A stretch of 64,000 bases of DNA from Isoperla grammatica (taxonomy: Eukaryota > Arthropoda > Insecta > Plecoptera > Perlodidae), in the NCBI GenBank assembly GCA_945910005.1, contig CAMDTW010000168.1:1-64000 (forward strand), given 5' to 3'. The position numbers and the translations under genes were made by a program. Below are positions 48,701 through 54,502 of the stretch, piece by piece (the stretch's first letter is position 1; each line of letters begins with the position of its first letter). The notes under the pieces are model-generated. The model saw nothing but the letters and a program-made list of their open reading frames with translations. It ran no database searches and was not told the DNA's origin.

Positions 48701-51204
48701 AAACTTGCCTAGTTGTGAATTTCATAAGTTTGTTGTGTTTTCTGAGTACAAACTTCAAAAAGCTACAACTCGGTCAGGTTTTATCGTAGCGACTCGGCAA
48801 AAAAGTGCAAATTATAACAAAGGCTAAATATTTCAATCCCTTTATTTAATTTGTGTAATTAAAACAAAGTATACTAAAAATAAGTCAAGCTGAACACAAT
48901 AGACATGAAAGGGACGAAAACAGGCCATAAAACCCAAGTCGTTCGCTCGAAGTGCGTTCAATTACAGAGGAACTGAAATGTTACAATGATGTCGTTTGAG
49001 TGGGAAGGAAAGAGCATGAGCCGAGAGGGAACAACAGGCCGAGGCTACATTCAACTACTATGTATCTCAAGGGTGGTTCCACTATAGGCAATAATTGATC
49101 TACGTACCTTTCAAGGACATGGATTGAGCCTAGGCCTAGGCTTTGTATCTGTCTTTGTATCAATAATTTTGGCCAAACTGGCTAAAATTTCCATCAAAAT
49201 ATATTCTTCTTATTCTTCTTTAAAATATATTCTTCTTGTGCATAAGAAGTCCCGCAACATTTCCTTGTCGCCGTGTTTTGTCTACAGTGATGAAGATGAC
49301 AGCCGGCCAGGTAAACAAAAATCAATTTAGGCAAAAAGCCCCTACTTTAAAAAATTATTGTCGGTATACGAACTGCAATCAAAATCCCGAAGTAGTGAAA
49401 GAGTCTACTTTCATGCTTCTTATTGCGTTGTTCAACTAACGGTTTAGATTGAGAAAATTACTTACACTTACTTACTTACTAGGTGCAATAGTTCAACTTT
49501 GAACTTTGCTGGAACGCTCTCCTGGGCTGGGCCCTCTAGAGCAGATAAGGGAATACAGAGGTAAAGACACATAAGCCTGAGGGCTGGGGTGATAATAAGA
49601 ATTAGTGTGGGGATGAATGGGGGTAGAAGCAGCTACAATGGTCATTGTGAAAACGAGAAGAAAACTGAATTGGTGCTCAGTAGGAGCGATAGGGGGAGCC
49701 GTCTCAGACTAGGGCCGAACCATAAAACAGTACGATTGCGATCCCGATTACGGATACGATATCGACGATCGTGGTTAGGAGTGTATTGTATTTATTTATC
49801 CAGCACGACGCTGTCTGCGAATCGATGTACAACAGCGACTGGACCGGAGCCTCGCCGAGCTTCAAGAAGTCCATGCTCGTCATCATGAGTCGAGCCAACG
49901 TCCCTCTTAACGTGAAACCCACGGGGCTCGACCCTCTTTCACGCTTAAACTTCGCTCAGGTCAGTGACGTCATCAGATGTGTGATCACCGTTGGGGTTCG
50001 CACACAGTAAACGCTGGTTACCTGCGCTGGATACCTGCACTTAACTGTCATGAATGTCATACTTGACCCAAGACCATCTTACGGATGCTTTTGTCACAGA
50101 CGAGACACTCGTAGCCAACCAGCAAACTGCCCGAGCCAAGGTCGCTCAAATACCGATCGCTGATTGGCTACGAGCCCCACGCATGTGACGATAGCATCCG
50201 TAATGTTGTCTTGCAACAACTATATCATGCTTTCAAATAAATGCAGCTAAGCCCAATAAAAGCAGGTTAAAGTTTGCCATCTTTCCGTTTTCCTTAATGA
50301 AAAAACCCGTTTTCCCGCGCCGGTTACCAGTAAGCGGGTAAAAAGCTTTCTTTGTGCGCGAACCCTTAGGAATGTTTGTACAGGAAACTTCTATTGACAA
50401 CACATTAATTGGTCTGTACCGGGTTTTAAATCTTAAATATTTCAAGAACTTAAAGCACCGTTAACTAAAGTGTGAATAATAAACTTACACGTTTTTCCCG
50501 ATTGCGTTGTTGAAATATAAGTTTTTCTTTACTCCATATAGGGTTTATTCACGTAATGCGCATTGTGACCATACCGGAGGCCACAATGTCATGTGATTGG
50601 TAGTTGATTGTTACTAGGTTTCAGATGGCGTTCGGTGCAAGTCCGACTGTCCTCTAATTATAGTTTGATGATATTAGTTTCAAACAACACAAATAAACTC
50701 TTCTATCTCGGCTCCTTTTTTAATCGTTTACTATGGCATAAGATAATCATTTTCGTAACCTTAATCAGGAGATATACGTGTTCAAACTTTCACATTGTCC
50801 CGTAAACATATTCGTCTTGTATGACAGCTGACATGTCACACATTCCCAATGATGATCAAACTTGAAATAGTACAATAGGTGGCCATCAAATAGGCCGTTG
50901 TTACGTCGCAAGAATAGTGCTTATCATCTGTATACAAACAAATGCGCGTTTGATGAAATAATAACAAGCTACACTTTTTCTTATCTTACTAGATGCAATA
51001 GTTCAACATTAAACTTTGCTGGAACGCTCTCCCGGGCTGGGCCCTCTAGAGCAGATGATGAAGGAATACAGAAGTAAAAACGCATAAGCCCGAGGGCTGG
51101 GGTGACGGTAAGTGACAAGCTACACTCGCTGATGCCGTGTTCTGTTGCAGGTGATGAATGGTGCTTACAGGATGGTGAACACACTAAACACGATGGTGAA
51201 GTGA
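10262..51204 (+). CDS. OR gene 1: insect odorant receptor, six exons seen (start exon missing)
   Basis: Spliced gene for a seven-transmembrane insect odorant receptor, a ligand-gated cation channel subunit of the olfactory neuron membrane. Exons 10262-10763, 20181-21164, 35204-35303, 37583-37690, 49804-49959 and 51151-51204 join in frame (junction phases 2, 2, 0, 0, 0) to about 633 residues. Family marks are WYPWDTSTSP between TM3 and TM4, MYNSDWTGAS in the last intracellular loop, and short final exons on phase-0 introns as is usual in insect ORs. It is much longer than the usual 380-450 residues because the TM4-TM5 loop carries a tandem repeat. There is no ATG near the N-terminus, so a small upstream exon is expected. 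No internal stop is seen, so it is probably functional. A paralogue follows at 56641. Confidence 0.85.
10764..11384 (+). other. Start of OR intron 1, unique sequence
   Basis: No gene seen. From about 10996 the sequence is closely related to 54201 onward in gene 2 (both have 'TGGTGGCAAGAGTAAAT' and 'CTACTCATTCGTGATTCC'), marking the start of the visible duplicated segment right at the assembly gap. Confidence 0.7.
11385..14652 (+). repeat. 107-bp satellite array, about 31 units, in OR intron 1
   Basis: Head-to-tail units of 107 bp of the type TAAGCTAGAGCCAGTAGACC ... GCCACCGGGAAGCCAAGGTAAG ... CTACAGCTGGCCTTAGGTTG. Two main subtypes occur (AGACCAGGACCAAGGAGCC and AAACCAGGATCAAGAAGCC), often alternating. 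A rare variant (CCGGCAAGCC) recurs at 12161, 12910 and 13659, exactly 749 bp (seven units) apart each time. Every unit carries CCAAG|GTAAGG, a near-consensus 5' splice site, and TACTACAG. The array is interrupted at 14656 by a MITE and resumes at 15190. Confidence 0.97.
14653..15189. mobile_element. Harbinger-like MITE, 531 bp, TTA target duplication, inserted in the satellite
   Basis: The element (14656-15186) has terminal inverted repeats AGCGCTCGTTACACGGGGAA and its complement TTCCCCGTGTAACGAGCGCT, flanked by TTA at 14653-14655 and 15187-15189. A three-base TTA/TAA duplication is characteristic of PIF/Harbinger elements. Removing it restores a continuous satellite unit (GGCC-TTA-GGTTGTG). 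The inside is rich in GAAAAGNGAAAAG and its complement; no transposase. Confidence 0.85.
15190..15520 (+). repeat. 107-bp satellite, continuation of about three units
   Basis: The array resumes after the MITE with more diverged units (for example CCGACCCACATAACGGGG), ending near TTAGGTTGTGTAAGTTACCACC, the same right boundary as the second array at 55600. Confidence 0.9.
15541..16120 (+). repeat. Intron-1 segment shared with gene 2, containing a tRNA-like SINE remnant
   Basis: Corresponds to 55640-56190 in gene 2 with scattered mismatches and one in-line difference (GTGAGGGGCCAT absent in gene 2). At about 15815-16000 a tRNA-like head is suggested by TTGCTTCCAAAGCAGAAGGA (an anticodon-arm-like hairpin) followed by a B-box-like GGATCTGAATTCC. 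No protein is supported: ORFs in the two copies diverge as noncoding DNA. The SINE assignment is tentative. Confidence 0.4.
17180..17485 (-). mobile_element. SINE-like copy inside element B, with a 19-base G tract
   Basis: Minus-orientation copy of the family at 634-1019: ATTGATTGATTGATTAATGG, then GGGCTTAACGTCTCATATTTG, then the 'GGGAGTCCAGCAATGGCGGG' region. The homologous moderate C-run of the 634-1019 copy (TTTTCCCCCCACTG) is here expanded to about 18-19 guanines at 17391-17408. A second partial 3' end lies just to the left, at 17138-17166. Confidence 0.75.
18326..18990 (+). pseudogene. Relic of a large uncharacterised TE protein (N-terminal/middle part) in element B
   Basis: Plus-strand reading pieces: 18326-18508 with RTAALLLQYMEMVDIIKNF, IKAERIDYWMLHLKSVHHML and MYARSARLY; then about 18590-18900 with SRGLTRGRGITE (followed by a stop at about 18667) and SDQHKASSEARQERDRMVMD. 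These blocks match a widespread family of large, uncharacterised proteins I recall from many invertebrate genomes, whose C-terminal half is of the type found in element C. Stops and frame changes show it is dead. The family match is from memory of motifs, not a search. Confidence 0.5.
19719..20180 (+). other. End of OR intron 1
   Basis: Shared with gene 2 (56205-56640), for example 'AAAGTTCCCCACTGAAAATC' and the acceptor region CTCTCTTTATCCAG. No gene; contributes the 3' splice site for the next exon. Confidence 0.7.
20181..21164 (+). CDS. OR gene 1, second exon (TM4 and expanded TM4-TM5 loop)
   Basis: Acceptor CTCTTTATCCAG ends at 20180, donor AG|GTGATG follows 21164, both phase 2. It starts EWYPWDTSTSPAFEITLFGR, the diagnostic segment before TM4, then TM4 at about exon residues 15-42 (ILSAYFCGLTMLFATIITM). 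After a basic stretch (IRPIAIKRIKARKLKESV) comes a tandem repeat of a 47-residue unit (ALVSTLYEAGDAGSSCGRDE ... ALRGAQLGVAPAALSDSI), three full units beginning at 20545, 20686 and 20827 plus flanking partial ones. It closes with an acidic tail and IHLDVKLL. The second and third units are nearly identical, implying recent expansion. The repeat is in the predicted cytoplasmic loop. Confidence 0.9.
20478..21030 (+). repeat. 141-bp in-frame coding repeat in OR gene 1
   Basis: GCATTGGTGAGCACTCTGTA recurs at 20545, 20686 and 20827 with exact 141-bp spacing, and a diverged GCATTGGTAAGCACTCTG at 20968. 141 is divisible by three, so length changes keep frame; the same property produces a spurious minus-strand ORF at 20493-20981. 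Gene 2 has two fewer units (exon 282 bp shorter). Confidence 0.95.
21165..22277 (+). other. OR intron 2, proximal part, with a 450-bp gene-1-specific insertion
   Basis: 21165-21515 matches 57343-57715 and 21967-22229 matches 57715-57975 of gene 2. The stretch between (about 21517-21967) is absent from gene 2. It holds a weak exon-like segment on the minus strand (see rejected items) and no recognisable gene. Confidence 0.6.
22278..25757. mobile_element. Long-TIR DNA element C, 3.5 kb, TIRs about 1 kb made of 300-bp units
   Basis: The left arm (22278 to about 23330) is the inverted complement of the right arm (about 24765 to 25757); outer ends contain TAGTGCGTTCTGTTAGC and GCTAACAGAACGCACTA. 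Each arm is itself three diverged direct units about 300-310 bp apart, marked by CCATTTTGGAAAATGG-type near-palindromes (about 22413, 22713, 23022 on the left; about 25003, 25304, 25606 on the right) and by CGGCCATCTTGGAGTAAATG. The centre carries a relic plus-strand gene. The element is absent from the corresponding intron of gene 2. Confidence 0.88.
23327..24616 (+). pseudogene. Relic PIN/FEN1-like nuclease plus Cys-rich CXC domain protein of element C
   Basis: Plus-strand relic in three frame blocks (23327-23650, 23690-24184, about 24185-24613). First block: VVIDGAALVHSLNAKTSKK and RVDVVFDRYLPGSLKADTR. Second: CSHEEANTRLIVHVKSALL, ILISTVDSDVIAIVAAAFH and PFFHAYTGCDTVSAFHGVGK, in which spaced acids (D; E-E; D-x-D) and a G-x-G-K-K helix-hairpin-like element recall PIN/FEN1 nucleases. 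Third: LQLFAVLMYDMTS, 'RAMLQTRIS', then CRCKTMCVRNCKCQRFNLEC, a tesmin/TSO1-like Cys cluster. Two stops near 23651-23665 and two frame changes (near 24175 and 24410) make it nonfunctional. I recall this combination as a recurrent uncharacterised metazoan family; nuclease activity is inference. Confidence 0.65.
25758..27340. other. Intron 2: AT-rich sequence, TTA microsatellites, 66-bp direct repeat
   Basis: Contains TTA repeats (26041-26103) and ATA repeats (26208-26262), a C13 tract (26307-26319) and a near-perfect 66-bp direct repeat (ATTCGATATCAAAGTACATC ... TTTACGGCTAACAT) at 26562-26627 and 27201-27266. ORFs here are short or repeat-derived; no gene recognised. Confidence 0.7.
27664..28131 (+). 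pseudogene. Possible two-exon relic of unknown family
   Basis: An ATG at 27664 opens a short basic peptide (MGRKSGLKLTARRKKRRLPE, then ASRNRWKVESTT) ending at a donor-like AACCAG|GTATAG (27761/27762). An acceptor-like TTTATTTCTTTAG ends at 27972 and keeps frame into VTDQESVTPFSVANSS, which meets a stop (TAG) at about 28060; another frame stays open to a donor-like AAAG|GTAATC at 28131. This resembles a spliced gene start, of a transposon or retained fragment. I do not recognise the family. Confidence 0.25.
28218..28345. repeat. Fragment of an interspersed repeat (GGTGACCAGACGTTCCG type)
   Basis: Begins CAGTGGCGGCACCCGTAGGG and continues with GGTGACCAGACGTTCCG and 'GTCCCGCGTCCCGAAATG'. The sequence style is that of dispersed DNA-transposon ends, but no partner end is evident here. 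Confidence 0.3.
28889..29040. mobile_element. 152-bp MITE with about 40-bp inverted repeats
   Basis: GTTGTGACTGAAGCCTTCCT... on the left pairs with ...AGGAAGGCTTGAGTCACGAC on the right; the pairing extends through 'CTCCTCAGCCTCGC'/'GCGAGGCTGAGGAG'. The loop is about 65 bp. No target duplication is clear. Confidence 0.75.
29420..29860 (+). mobile_element. 3' end of a non-LTR retroelement with (AATA)n/A tail
   Basis: Ends ACGACGTTAAAGACCAATAA followed by AATAAATAAAT and an A-rich tail (29835-29853), the layout of LINE/SINE 3' ends. A C25 tract lies at 29589-29613. No coding sequence recognised in it. Confidence 0.45.
29861..31337. other. Intron 2: AT-rich, nothing recognised
   Basis: A G15 tract (30170-30184) and short unconserved ORFs only. 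Around 31270-31340 is a fragment with 'TTTTACCGGTACGCGCGGC' similar to 47318-47390, probably ends of the same hAT-like family. Confidence 0.5.
31338..31640. repeat. Pentanucleotide microsatellite (ATATT)n with (TATTG)n end
   Basis: About 300 bp of TATAT/TTATA units; about nine units at 31574-31617 carry TATTG. The 115-residue plus-strand ORF here is a repeat translation. Confidence 0.97.
31641..32452. other. Intron 2: nothing recognised
   Basis: Low GC, short ORFs only; it may include the 3' untranslated region of LINE-B, which runs on the minus strand from 34925 to about here. Confidence 0.4.
32453..34925 (-). pseudogene. LINE-B: CR1/jockey-like reverse transcriptase, 5'-truncated and broken
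   Basis: Minus strand. About 34660-34925: the endonuclease-RT linker ('FYWKRANLNDLKSQI', 'KWKLNGLECNRVEF'), with a stop. 34366-34653: the connecting segment. 33868-34362: RT blocks GKSPGPDEIPVKAI, WKHANVVPALKKGS, VNNYRPISLLPILSKVFE and EQHGFVKKRST, then a frameshift. 33534-33920: IYTDFTRAFDSVDHHLLLH, SGVPQGSILGPLLFTLFVND and VMYADDVKLFLP with the catalytic Y-A-D-D. 32453-32734: C-terminal block 'FLHKLLHGNIDTIELLSQI' and FNVPQKNTR. A 318-bp foldback MITE (33130-33447) splits RT from the C-terminal block. It is truncated in the linker, as is usual for 5'-truncated insertions. Confidence 0.88.
33130..33447. mobile_element. 318-bp foldback MITE inside LINE-B
   Basis: Nearly complete palindrome: GGCGCGTTTACATAACTGAC at the left, GTCAGTTATGTAAACGCGCC at the right, arms about 150 bp with a 20-bp loop around 33283-33302. 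Internal CTAGTGACTAACGATTAGCG is complementary to the distal arm. No target duplication identified. Confidence 0.85.
35204..35303 (+). CDS. OR gene 1, third exon (TM5)
   Basis: Acceptor TTGATGTTTACAG ends at 35203; donor AAG|GTACGT follows 35303; phase 2 in, phase 0 out. With the previous exon it encodes RCMCLWADVANITF, then TM5 (MVLLVVNTLMFGVTALYVTK). It is 100 bp in both paralogues, with only conservative change. The upstream 230 bp from about 34968 is shared with gene 2. Confidence 0.88.
35304..35935 (+). other. Start of OR intron 3
   Basis: TG/TTTTG-rich sequence (35510-35660) specific to gene 1, then a segment from about 35890 shared with gene 2 (AACGTGTCCGAACGCCTTTC). No gene. Confidence 0.6.
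35936..37582 (+). repeat. 46-bp minisatellite of splice-acceptor-like units in OR intron 3 (gene 1)
   Basis: About 35 degenerate head-to-tail units of the pattern TTTACTCACAGCATGTTTTG, TCCGGGTAGAATCTTATTTT, GGTCTA. The conserved core TTTACTCACAG is itself a 3' splice-site sequence. The last unit, TTTTTACGCACAG, is the real acceptor of the fourth exon at 37582/37583. The homologous array of gene 2 has about 32 units. Confidence 0.93.
37583..37690 (+). CDS. OR gene 1, fourth exon (TM6)
   Basis: Acceptor TTTTTACGCACAG ends at 37582; donor CAA|GTGAGT follows 37690; phase 0 on both sides, 36 residues. It encodes SGENNGVNTITLV then LFTILISQVYLVTNNMIQLI and ends SDQ, fitting TM6 and the start of the last intracellular loop. 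The gene 2 exon has the same length. Confidence 0.88.
37691..37951 (+). other. Start of OR intron 4, shared with gene 2
   Basis: Corresponds to 61056-61311 with about 5% mismatch. No gene. Confidence 0.7.
38294..38608 (-). pseudogene. hAT transposase C-terminal dimerisation domain fragment
   Basis: Minus-strand reading contains CHHTRLHTTYKTN, VYPNLSTLYQIYLTLPVSSA, MAEESFSRLKAIKSYTR. The L-P-V-[ST]-x-A-x-x-E-x-x-F-S-x-L-K-x-I-K block is the hallmark of the hAT C-terminal (hATC) domain of ZMYM/zinc-finger-type hAT transposases. It lacks the catalytic part and further start; relic. The gene 2 copy is at 61550-62001. Confidence 0.8.
39683..39845. repeat. TTA microsatellite in element D
   Basis: About 130 bp of ATT trinucleotides with preceding inverted AAT units. 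Confidence 0.95.
40413..40664 (+). CDS. Unrecognised 83-residue ORF in element D
   Basis: Reads MVLGKKLKKPIRNVLLTG, then 'CNHGFNIMPVLADQAVI' and three cysteines near CDLKNNICMC. No family recognised. Nothing around it supports expression; listed only because it is the most protein-like ORF inside element D. Confidence 0.1.
   Translation: MVLGKKLKKPIRNVLLTGTCNHGFNIMPVLADQAVINIKFKTPEDTAIDSKCDLKNNICMCQWSVPVRWITVGRGYANAHFCL
44555..44665 (+). mobile_element. SINE-like 3' fragment, gene 1 copy
   Basis: 'TCATCCTCATAATCACCCAC' through CTCGATTAGCCTCGCTGC and GGACGTAAACCCCAAATATC matches the 3' third of the 634-1019 SINE. It is also present in gene 2 at 63128-63235, so it is older than the duplication. 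Confidence 0.6.
45048..48392. mobile_element. hAT-type insertion, 3.33 kb, 8-bp target duplication CAATTAAA
   Basis: The element (45056-48384) begins CAGGGATCCGACTAG and ends CTAGTCAGATCTCTG; target duplications CAATTAAA lie at 45048-45055 and 48385-48392. Gene 2 preserves the empty site with one CAATTAAA near 63626-63633. Eight-base duplication and CAGRG ends fit hAT. Subterminal zones (45090-45440 and 47930-48370) are dense in AGCTAGC, TAGCCAGC and AGCCTAGCC units. No transposase is seen; it looks non-autonomous. Confidence 0.9.
45425..45690 (+). repeat. Direct duplication inside the hAT-type insertion
   Basis: TGGAAGCTAGCCGGGGCAGA and the following 'ACATAAATGTTAGAATCATNGCCTTGC' occur at 45431-45489 and 45624-45681, a local 193-bp duplication. 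Confidence 0.85.
48393..49803 (+). other. OR intron 4, distal part
   Basis: 48393 to about 48760 matches 63634-64000 of gene 2. From 49484 a 115-bp block (GGTGCAATAGTTCAACTTTG ... GAGGGCTGGGGTGA) recurs at 50990-51112. No gene; ends in the acceptor TGTATTTATTTATCCAG for the fifth exon. Confidence 0.6.
49804..49959 (+). CDS. OR gene 1, fifth exon (last intracellular loop)
   Basis: Acceptor TTTATTTATCCAG ends at 49803; donor CAG|GTCAGT follows 49959; 52 codons, phase 0 both sides. It encodes HDAVCESMYNSDWTGASPSF, then KKSMLVIMSRANVPL and PTGLDPLSRLNFAQ. The Y-x-x-x-W spacing followed by a basic helix, 'R-A-x-x-P' and a final L-x-x-F-A-Q is the conserved C-terminal region of insect ORs. The GC content is notably higher than that of the flanking intron. 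Confidence 0.9.
50080..50202. mobile_element. 123-bp MITE-like inverted repeat in the last OR intron
   Basis: TACGGATGCTTTTGTCACAG at the left pairs with TGTGACGATAGCATCCGTA at the right; inside, CGTAGCCAACCAGC pairs with GCTGATTGGCTACG. Moderate mismatch; no target duplication beyond TA. Confidence 0.6.
50990..51112 (+). repeat. Direct repeat of 49484-49600 next to the last exon
   Basis: GCTGGAACGCTCTCCCGGGC and 'TGGGCCCTCTAGAGCAGAT' repeat the block at 49484-49600 at about 90% identity. The pair brackets the fifth exon. Confidence 0.85.
51151..51204 (+). CDS. OR gene 1, last exon (C-terminal end)
   Basis: Acceptor GTGTTCTGTTGCAG ends at 51150. It encodes VMNGAYRMVNTLNTMVK followed by TGA at 51202-51204. 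Short last exons of this size, on a phase-0 intron and completing TM7, are usual in insect ORs. No polyadenylation signal was assigned. Confidence 0.85.
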   Translation: MMNGAYRMVNTLNTMVK

Positions 51205-51460
51205 CTCAACACTACGAGGTTTCAACACTGCGGTTGCCGCTGTTCAGTTCGGGCAATAAGACTCTCGACTCACAATCAAGTTCAGATGTTCACGGTGGGG
51301 GAGACTTTATGAATACTGCTTACAAGAGGGTGAACACACTAAGCACGATGGTATAGTGACTCGACACTACCAGGTTTCAACTCTATGGTTGCCGCTGTTT
51401 TGTTCGGGCAATAAGACTCGTACAATCAAGTTCAGTGGCCGGATTCACAAGAGGTCAGTT
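51205..51460 (+). pseudogene. Tandem duplicate of the last OR exon (relic)
   Basis: The 155-bp block holding the last exon and its 3' flank (GGTTTCAACACTGCGGTTGC, TTCGGGCAATAAGACTC) is repeated directly after itself. The copy at 51308-51355 reads FMNTAYKRVNTLSTMV then TAG. Its upstream AG sites (AAGTTCAG, GGGGGAG) do not give the required phase, so it is probably not used. A more decayed third copy may be at about 53152-53207 (CAGATGTTCACAGTGGAGGA then ATCAATAGTGCTGACAAG). Confidence 0.75.
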
Positions 51461-51713
51461 CTTAAGGCTTCTGTACCATTATGTGCTATTGAAATTCCAT
51501 GCTGGTCCTACTACACATCCCAATTGATAGCTACTTTCGTGGAAATCACAGTGAACTTGAAATGTTGCAAGGTTGTGTTTTCAATTCTAAAGGTTTTTTT
51601 CCCTAATACTTCTCCAATTTTATAACATACAAACGTGTGTCTTTGGTAAGTAAACGATATCTAGTTATGTTCACACTGTGAAGAAGCCAATGCGCATCGC
51701 AATCATCTTTGAG

Positions 51714-51714
<1 letters not shown>

Positions 51715-51757
<43 letters not shown>

Positions 51758-52372
51758 TCTGTCTTTATTAGTGGCGGGATTAATGCCCGTGAGGCATTTT
51801 CTACCATCCAACCACGTTGTCAAACAATTACAAACATATATTATTACCACATGTTAATACAGGAGAGAGAAAGAGAAAAATTGATGTTGCGTGTCGTAAT
51901 GATTATAACACTAAATATAACTAAACATTTATGACATAATAATCATGAAACTATAAAGCTAGTTACATTATTATTATTCTTATATCTAAACGTATTTAGC
52001 ATTCATCCGTCCCATTCATACTAGAGTTCCACTTCTACCTACATCAGTGAGTCGACCTGTGTTCCCTCCTGTGCACCTCCGCCGTTTTCATCTCCATTGC
52101 TATGATGCATAATATATAATGTAAAATTCCTATTTTTTTCTAAGTAATAATGAAACGTTTTAAATTTGAACAGGCTAAAATTATCATGGGGAACATCCCT
52201 TATTTCTATAGGTAGGGCATTCCAGGTACGTATGGCATTTATTGTGAAAGAATTGTCTAATAGTTTTGTTCGATGTTTTGGAAAAGCGAGAGAAAAAGAA
52301 AGAGAAGACCAACTCAGATTGGGCCTAAATTTTGGTCTCAAGTTTTTGTTACATCCTAGGAATTCTTAGCAA
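51715..52372 (-). pseudogene. LINE-C: 3' end of a CR1/jockey-like LINE with (AATC)n tail
   Basis: On + it starts with GATT repeats (51716-51757), i.e. an AATC tail of a minus-strand element. The minus ORF at 52039-52341 contains LLDNSFTINAIRTWNALPIE and a 'FSLFKFKTFHYYLEK' block, the standard C-terminal end of CR1/jockey RTs. Strongly 5'-truncated. Confidence 0.75.
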
Positions 52373-52456
52373 CGTCGAGTCGATGGTATGTGCAGGTCCG
52401 TATCAGCCAATGATGTCCTAAAGTTAGACCAAGTACAGCCGAAGAAGAGTTAAAGG

Positions 52457-54000
52457 ATTAGTCAGATGATAAACTAAAAAATCACTACTGAGTCATAAGT
52501 GCATGAAATTCAGTTAAGTGTAAAATAAAATTGATATATGTTTCTTCAATGCAAGAAAATTTTTTTGAACATATAGCTGATCTATAAGATTCACTTCGAT
52601 TGCTCTGCTGCATTTTTCTTTTAAAGCGTAGTACAGCTGTATCGGTTCTGAGGTCGCTAACGCCTGCCTGATAGACAGAGCACTCATTGTGTAATACGAG
52701 TCCAGCCAGCGCTTCGCGAAACACTCGGCGACTGCGGACAGTTCCGCTCTAAACAAATTGACACTTTTCTTCACATCAAGTCACAAGAAAATTAATTGCA
52801 GGGCATTTTGTAGAAGTACACGTTCGTACTAAGAAGCATGTTATCGGTAAGGAAACGATGCACATTAAACCTTCTGATCGATTTTTGATACGTGCCCTAT
52901 TTTAGCGGTGGTTTTACTATTTCGAGGCAACATTTTTTGTAAAAGGGAATTACCATGAGAAAAATTGGTCGGTGCTACTTGGTAGCAACAAGCCAAAAAA
53001 TCGCAGTTTTCTTTAATTTTTTAACCGCCTGCTTTTAAAGTATGGTATCTTTTAGTCACGTTTTCCATATTTGAGGGTGGACATATACAAATGATAGTTT
53101 TTTAGTTTTCCATCTGACTAACAATTTAACACCTTATGTGAATCCGGGCCCAGATGTTCACAGTGGAGGATATTATATCAATAGTGCTGACAAGATGACG
53201 TAAGAACTATGAACCGAATTTTACTATATAAAAGCGTATTGCTTTTTGTATGTTATTAAAAAAAAATGTATATCATTTATTAATACTAATGGCCTGTTAG
53301 TATTTATAAATGGAATAAAAAAATTGTACATACATATACATATATATACATAATACATGTTAAACTAAAAGTATTAGTCAGATAAAACTAAAAAATCACC
53401 ACCCAATCAAAAGTGCATGAAATTCAGTTATGTGTTAAATAAAATTAATAAAGGTTGCTTGAATGCAAGAAAAAAAATAGTGAACATTTAGCTGTTCTAT
53501 AAGATTCACTTCGATAGCTTTTCTGCATTTTTCTTTTAAAGCGTAGTACAGCTGTATCGGTTCTGAGGTAGCTAACGCCTGCCTGATAGACAGAGCACTC
53601 ATTGTGTAATACGAGTCCAGCCAGCGCTTCGCGAAACGCTCGGCGACTGCGGACAGTACCGCTCTAAACAAATTTCAAGACACTTTTCTTCACATCAAGT
53701 CACAAGAAAATTAATTGCTGGGCATGTTGTAGAAGTACACGTTCGTACTAAGAAGCATGTTATCGGTAAGGAAACGATGCACATTAAACCTCCTGATCGA
53801 TTTTTGATAAGTGCCCTATTTTAGCGGTGGTTTTACTATTTCGAGGCAACATTTTTGTCATATGGGAATTACCAGGAGAAGAGTTGCTCGGTGCTACTTG
53901 GTAGCAACAAGCCACAACATCGCGGTTTTCTTTAATTTTTTAAACGCCTGCTTTTAAAGCATGGTATCTTTTAGTCATGTTTTCCATATTTGAGGGTGGA
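52457..54000 (-). repeat. Tandem duplication (two units, about 915-bp offset) with a conserved minus-strand ORF
   Basis: Unit 1 (52457-53105) and unit 2 (53372-54000, running into the gap) share long stretches such as CGTAGTACAGCTGTATCGGT. Both keep a minus-strand ORF (52485-52774 and 53435-53671) with FAKRWLDSYYTMSALSIRQA and LATSEPIQLYYALKEKC. The product is unknown; the ORF survives in both copies with mostly conservative differences, but copies are also very similar overall, so this is weak evidence for coding. Confidence 0.55.
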
Positions 54001-54200
54001 NNNNNNNNNNNNNNNNNNNNNNNNNNNNNNNNNNNNNNNNNNNNNNNNNNNNNNNNNNNNNNNNNNNNNNNNNNNNNNNNNNNNNNNNNNNNNNNNNNNN
54101 NNNNNNNNNNNNNNNNNNNNNNNNNNNNNNNNNNNNNNNNNNNNNNNNNNNNNNNNNNNNNNNNNNNNNNNNNNNNNNNNNNNNNNNNNNNNNNNNNNNN
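54001..54200. other. Assembly gap (200 N)
   Basis: Exactly 200 unknown bases. Sequence to its right is homologous to 10996 onward; sequence to its left is unrelated to the region before 10996. The first large exon of gene 2 is therefore missing at this point. Confidence 1.
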
Positions 54201-54502
54201 TGGTGGCAAGAGTAAATAATTTGTAATAATATTTGAGGGCGATCTCTGCGGCAAATATGCTGGCATCGGTTTTAGAATGCGCTGGTTTGATGTGGTCAGT
54301 GGGGATTGGTCCCTACTCATTCGTGATTCCTACGCAAGGGGGTCGAACCGAGTAGTCTGATTGGTAATCTCTAATCTGTGACTTGTTACGGCCAGCGTAG
54401 GGTTGAGAGGGCATTGACGTGGGAATGACGTAGGAAAGTCTGAGTGTAAGGGTACTCGCGTGTAATTCGGGCTATTCAGTCATGGAACGGCAGACGAGGG
54501 AG

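Noticed and set aside
49589..49922. ORFs overlapping the fifth OR exon in other frames and on the minus strand
   Set aside because: Shadows of the exon 49804-49959, which alone joins its neighbours in phase and shows OR motifs.
53940..54320. ORFs spanning the N run
   Set aside because: Consist of unknown residues across the gap.
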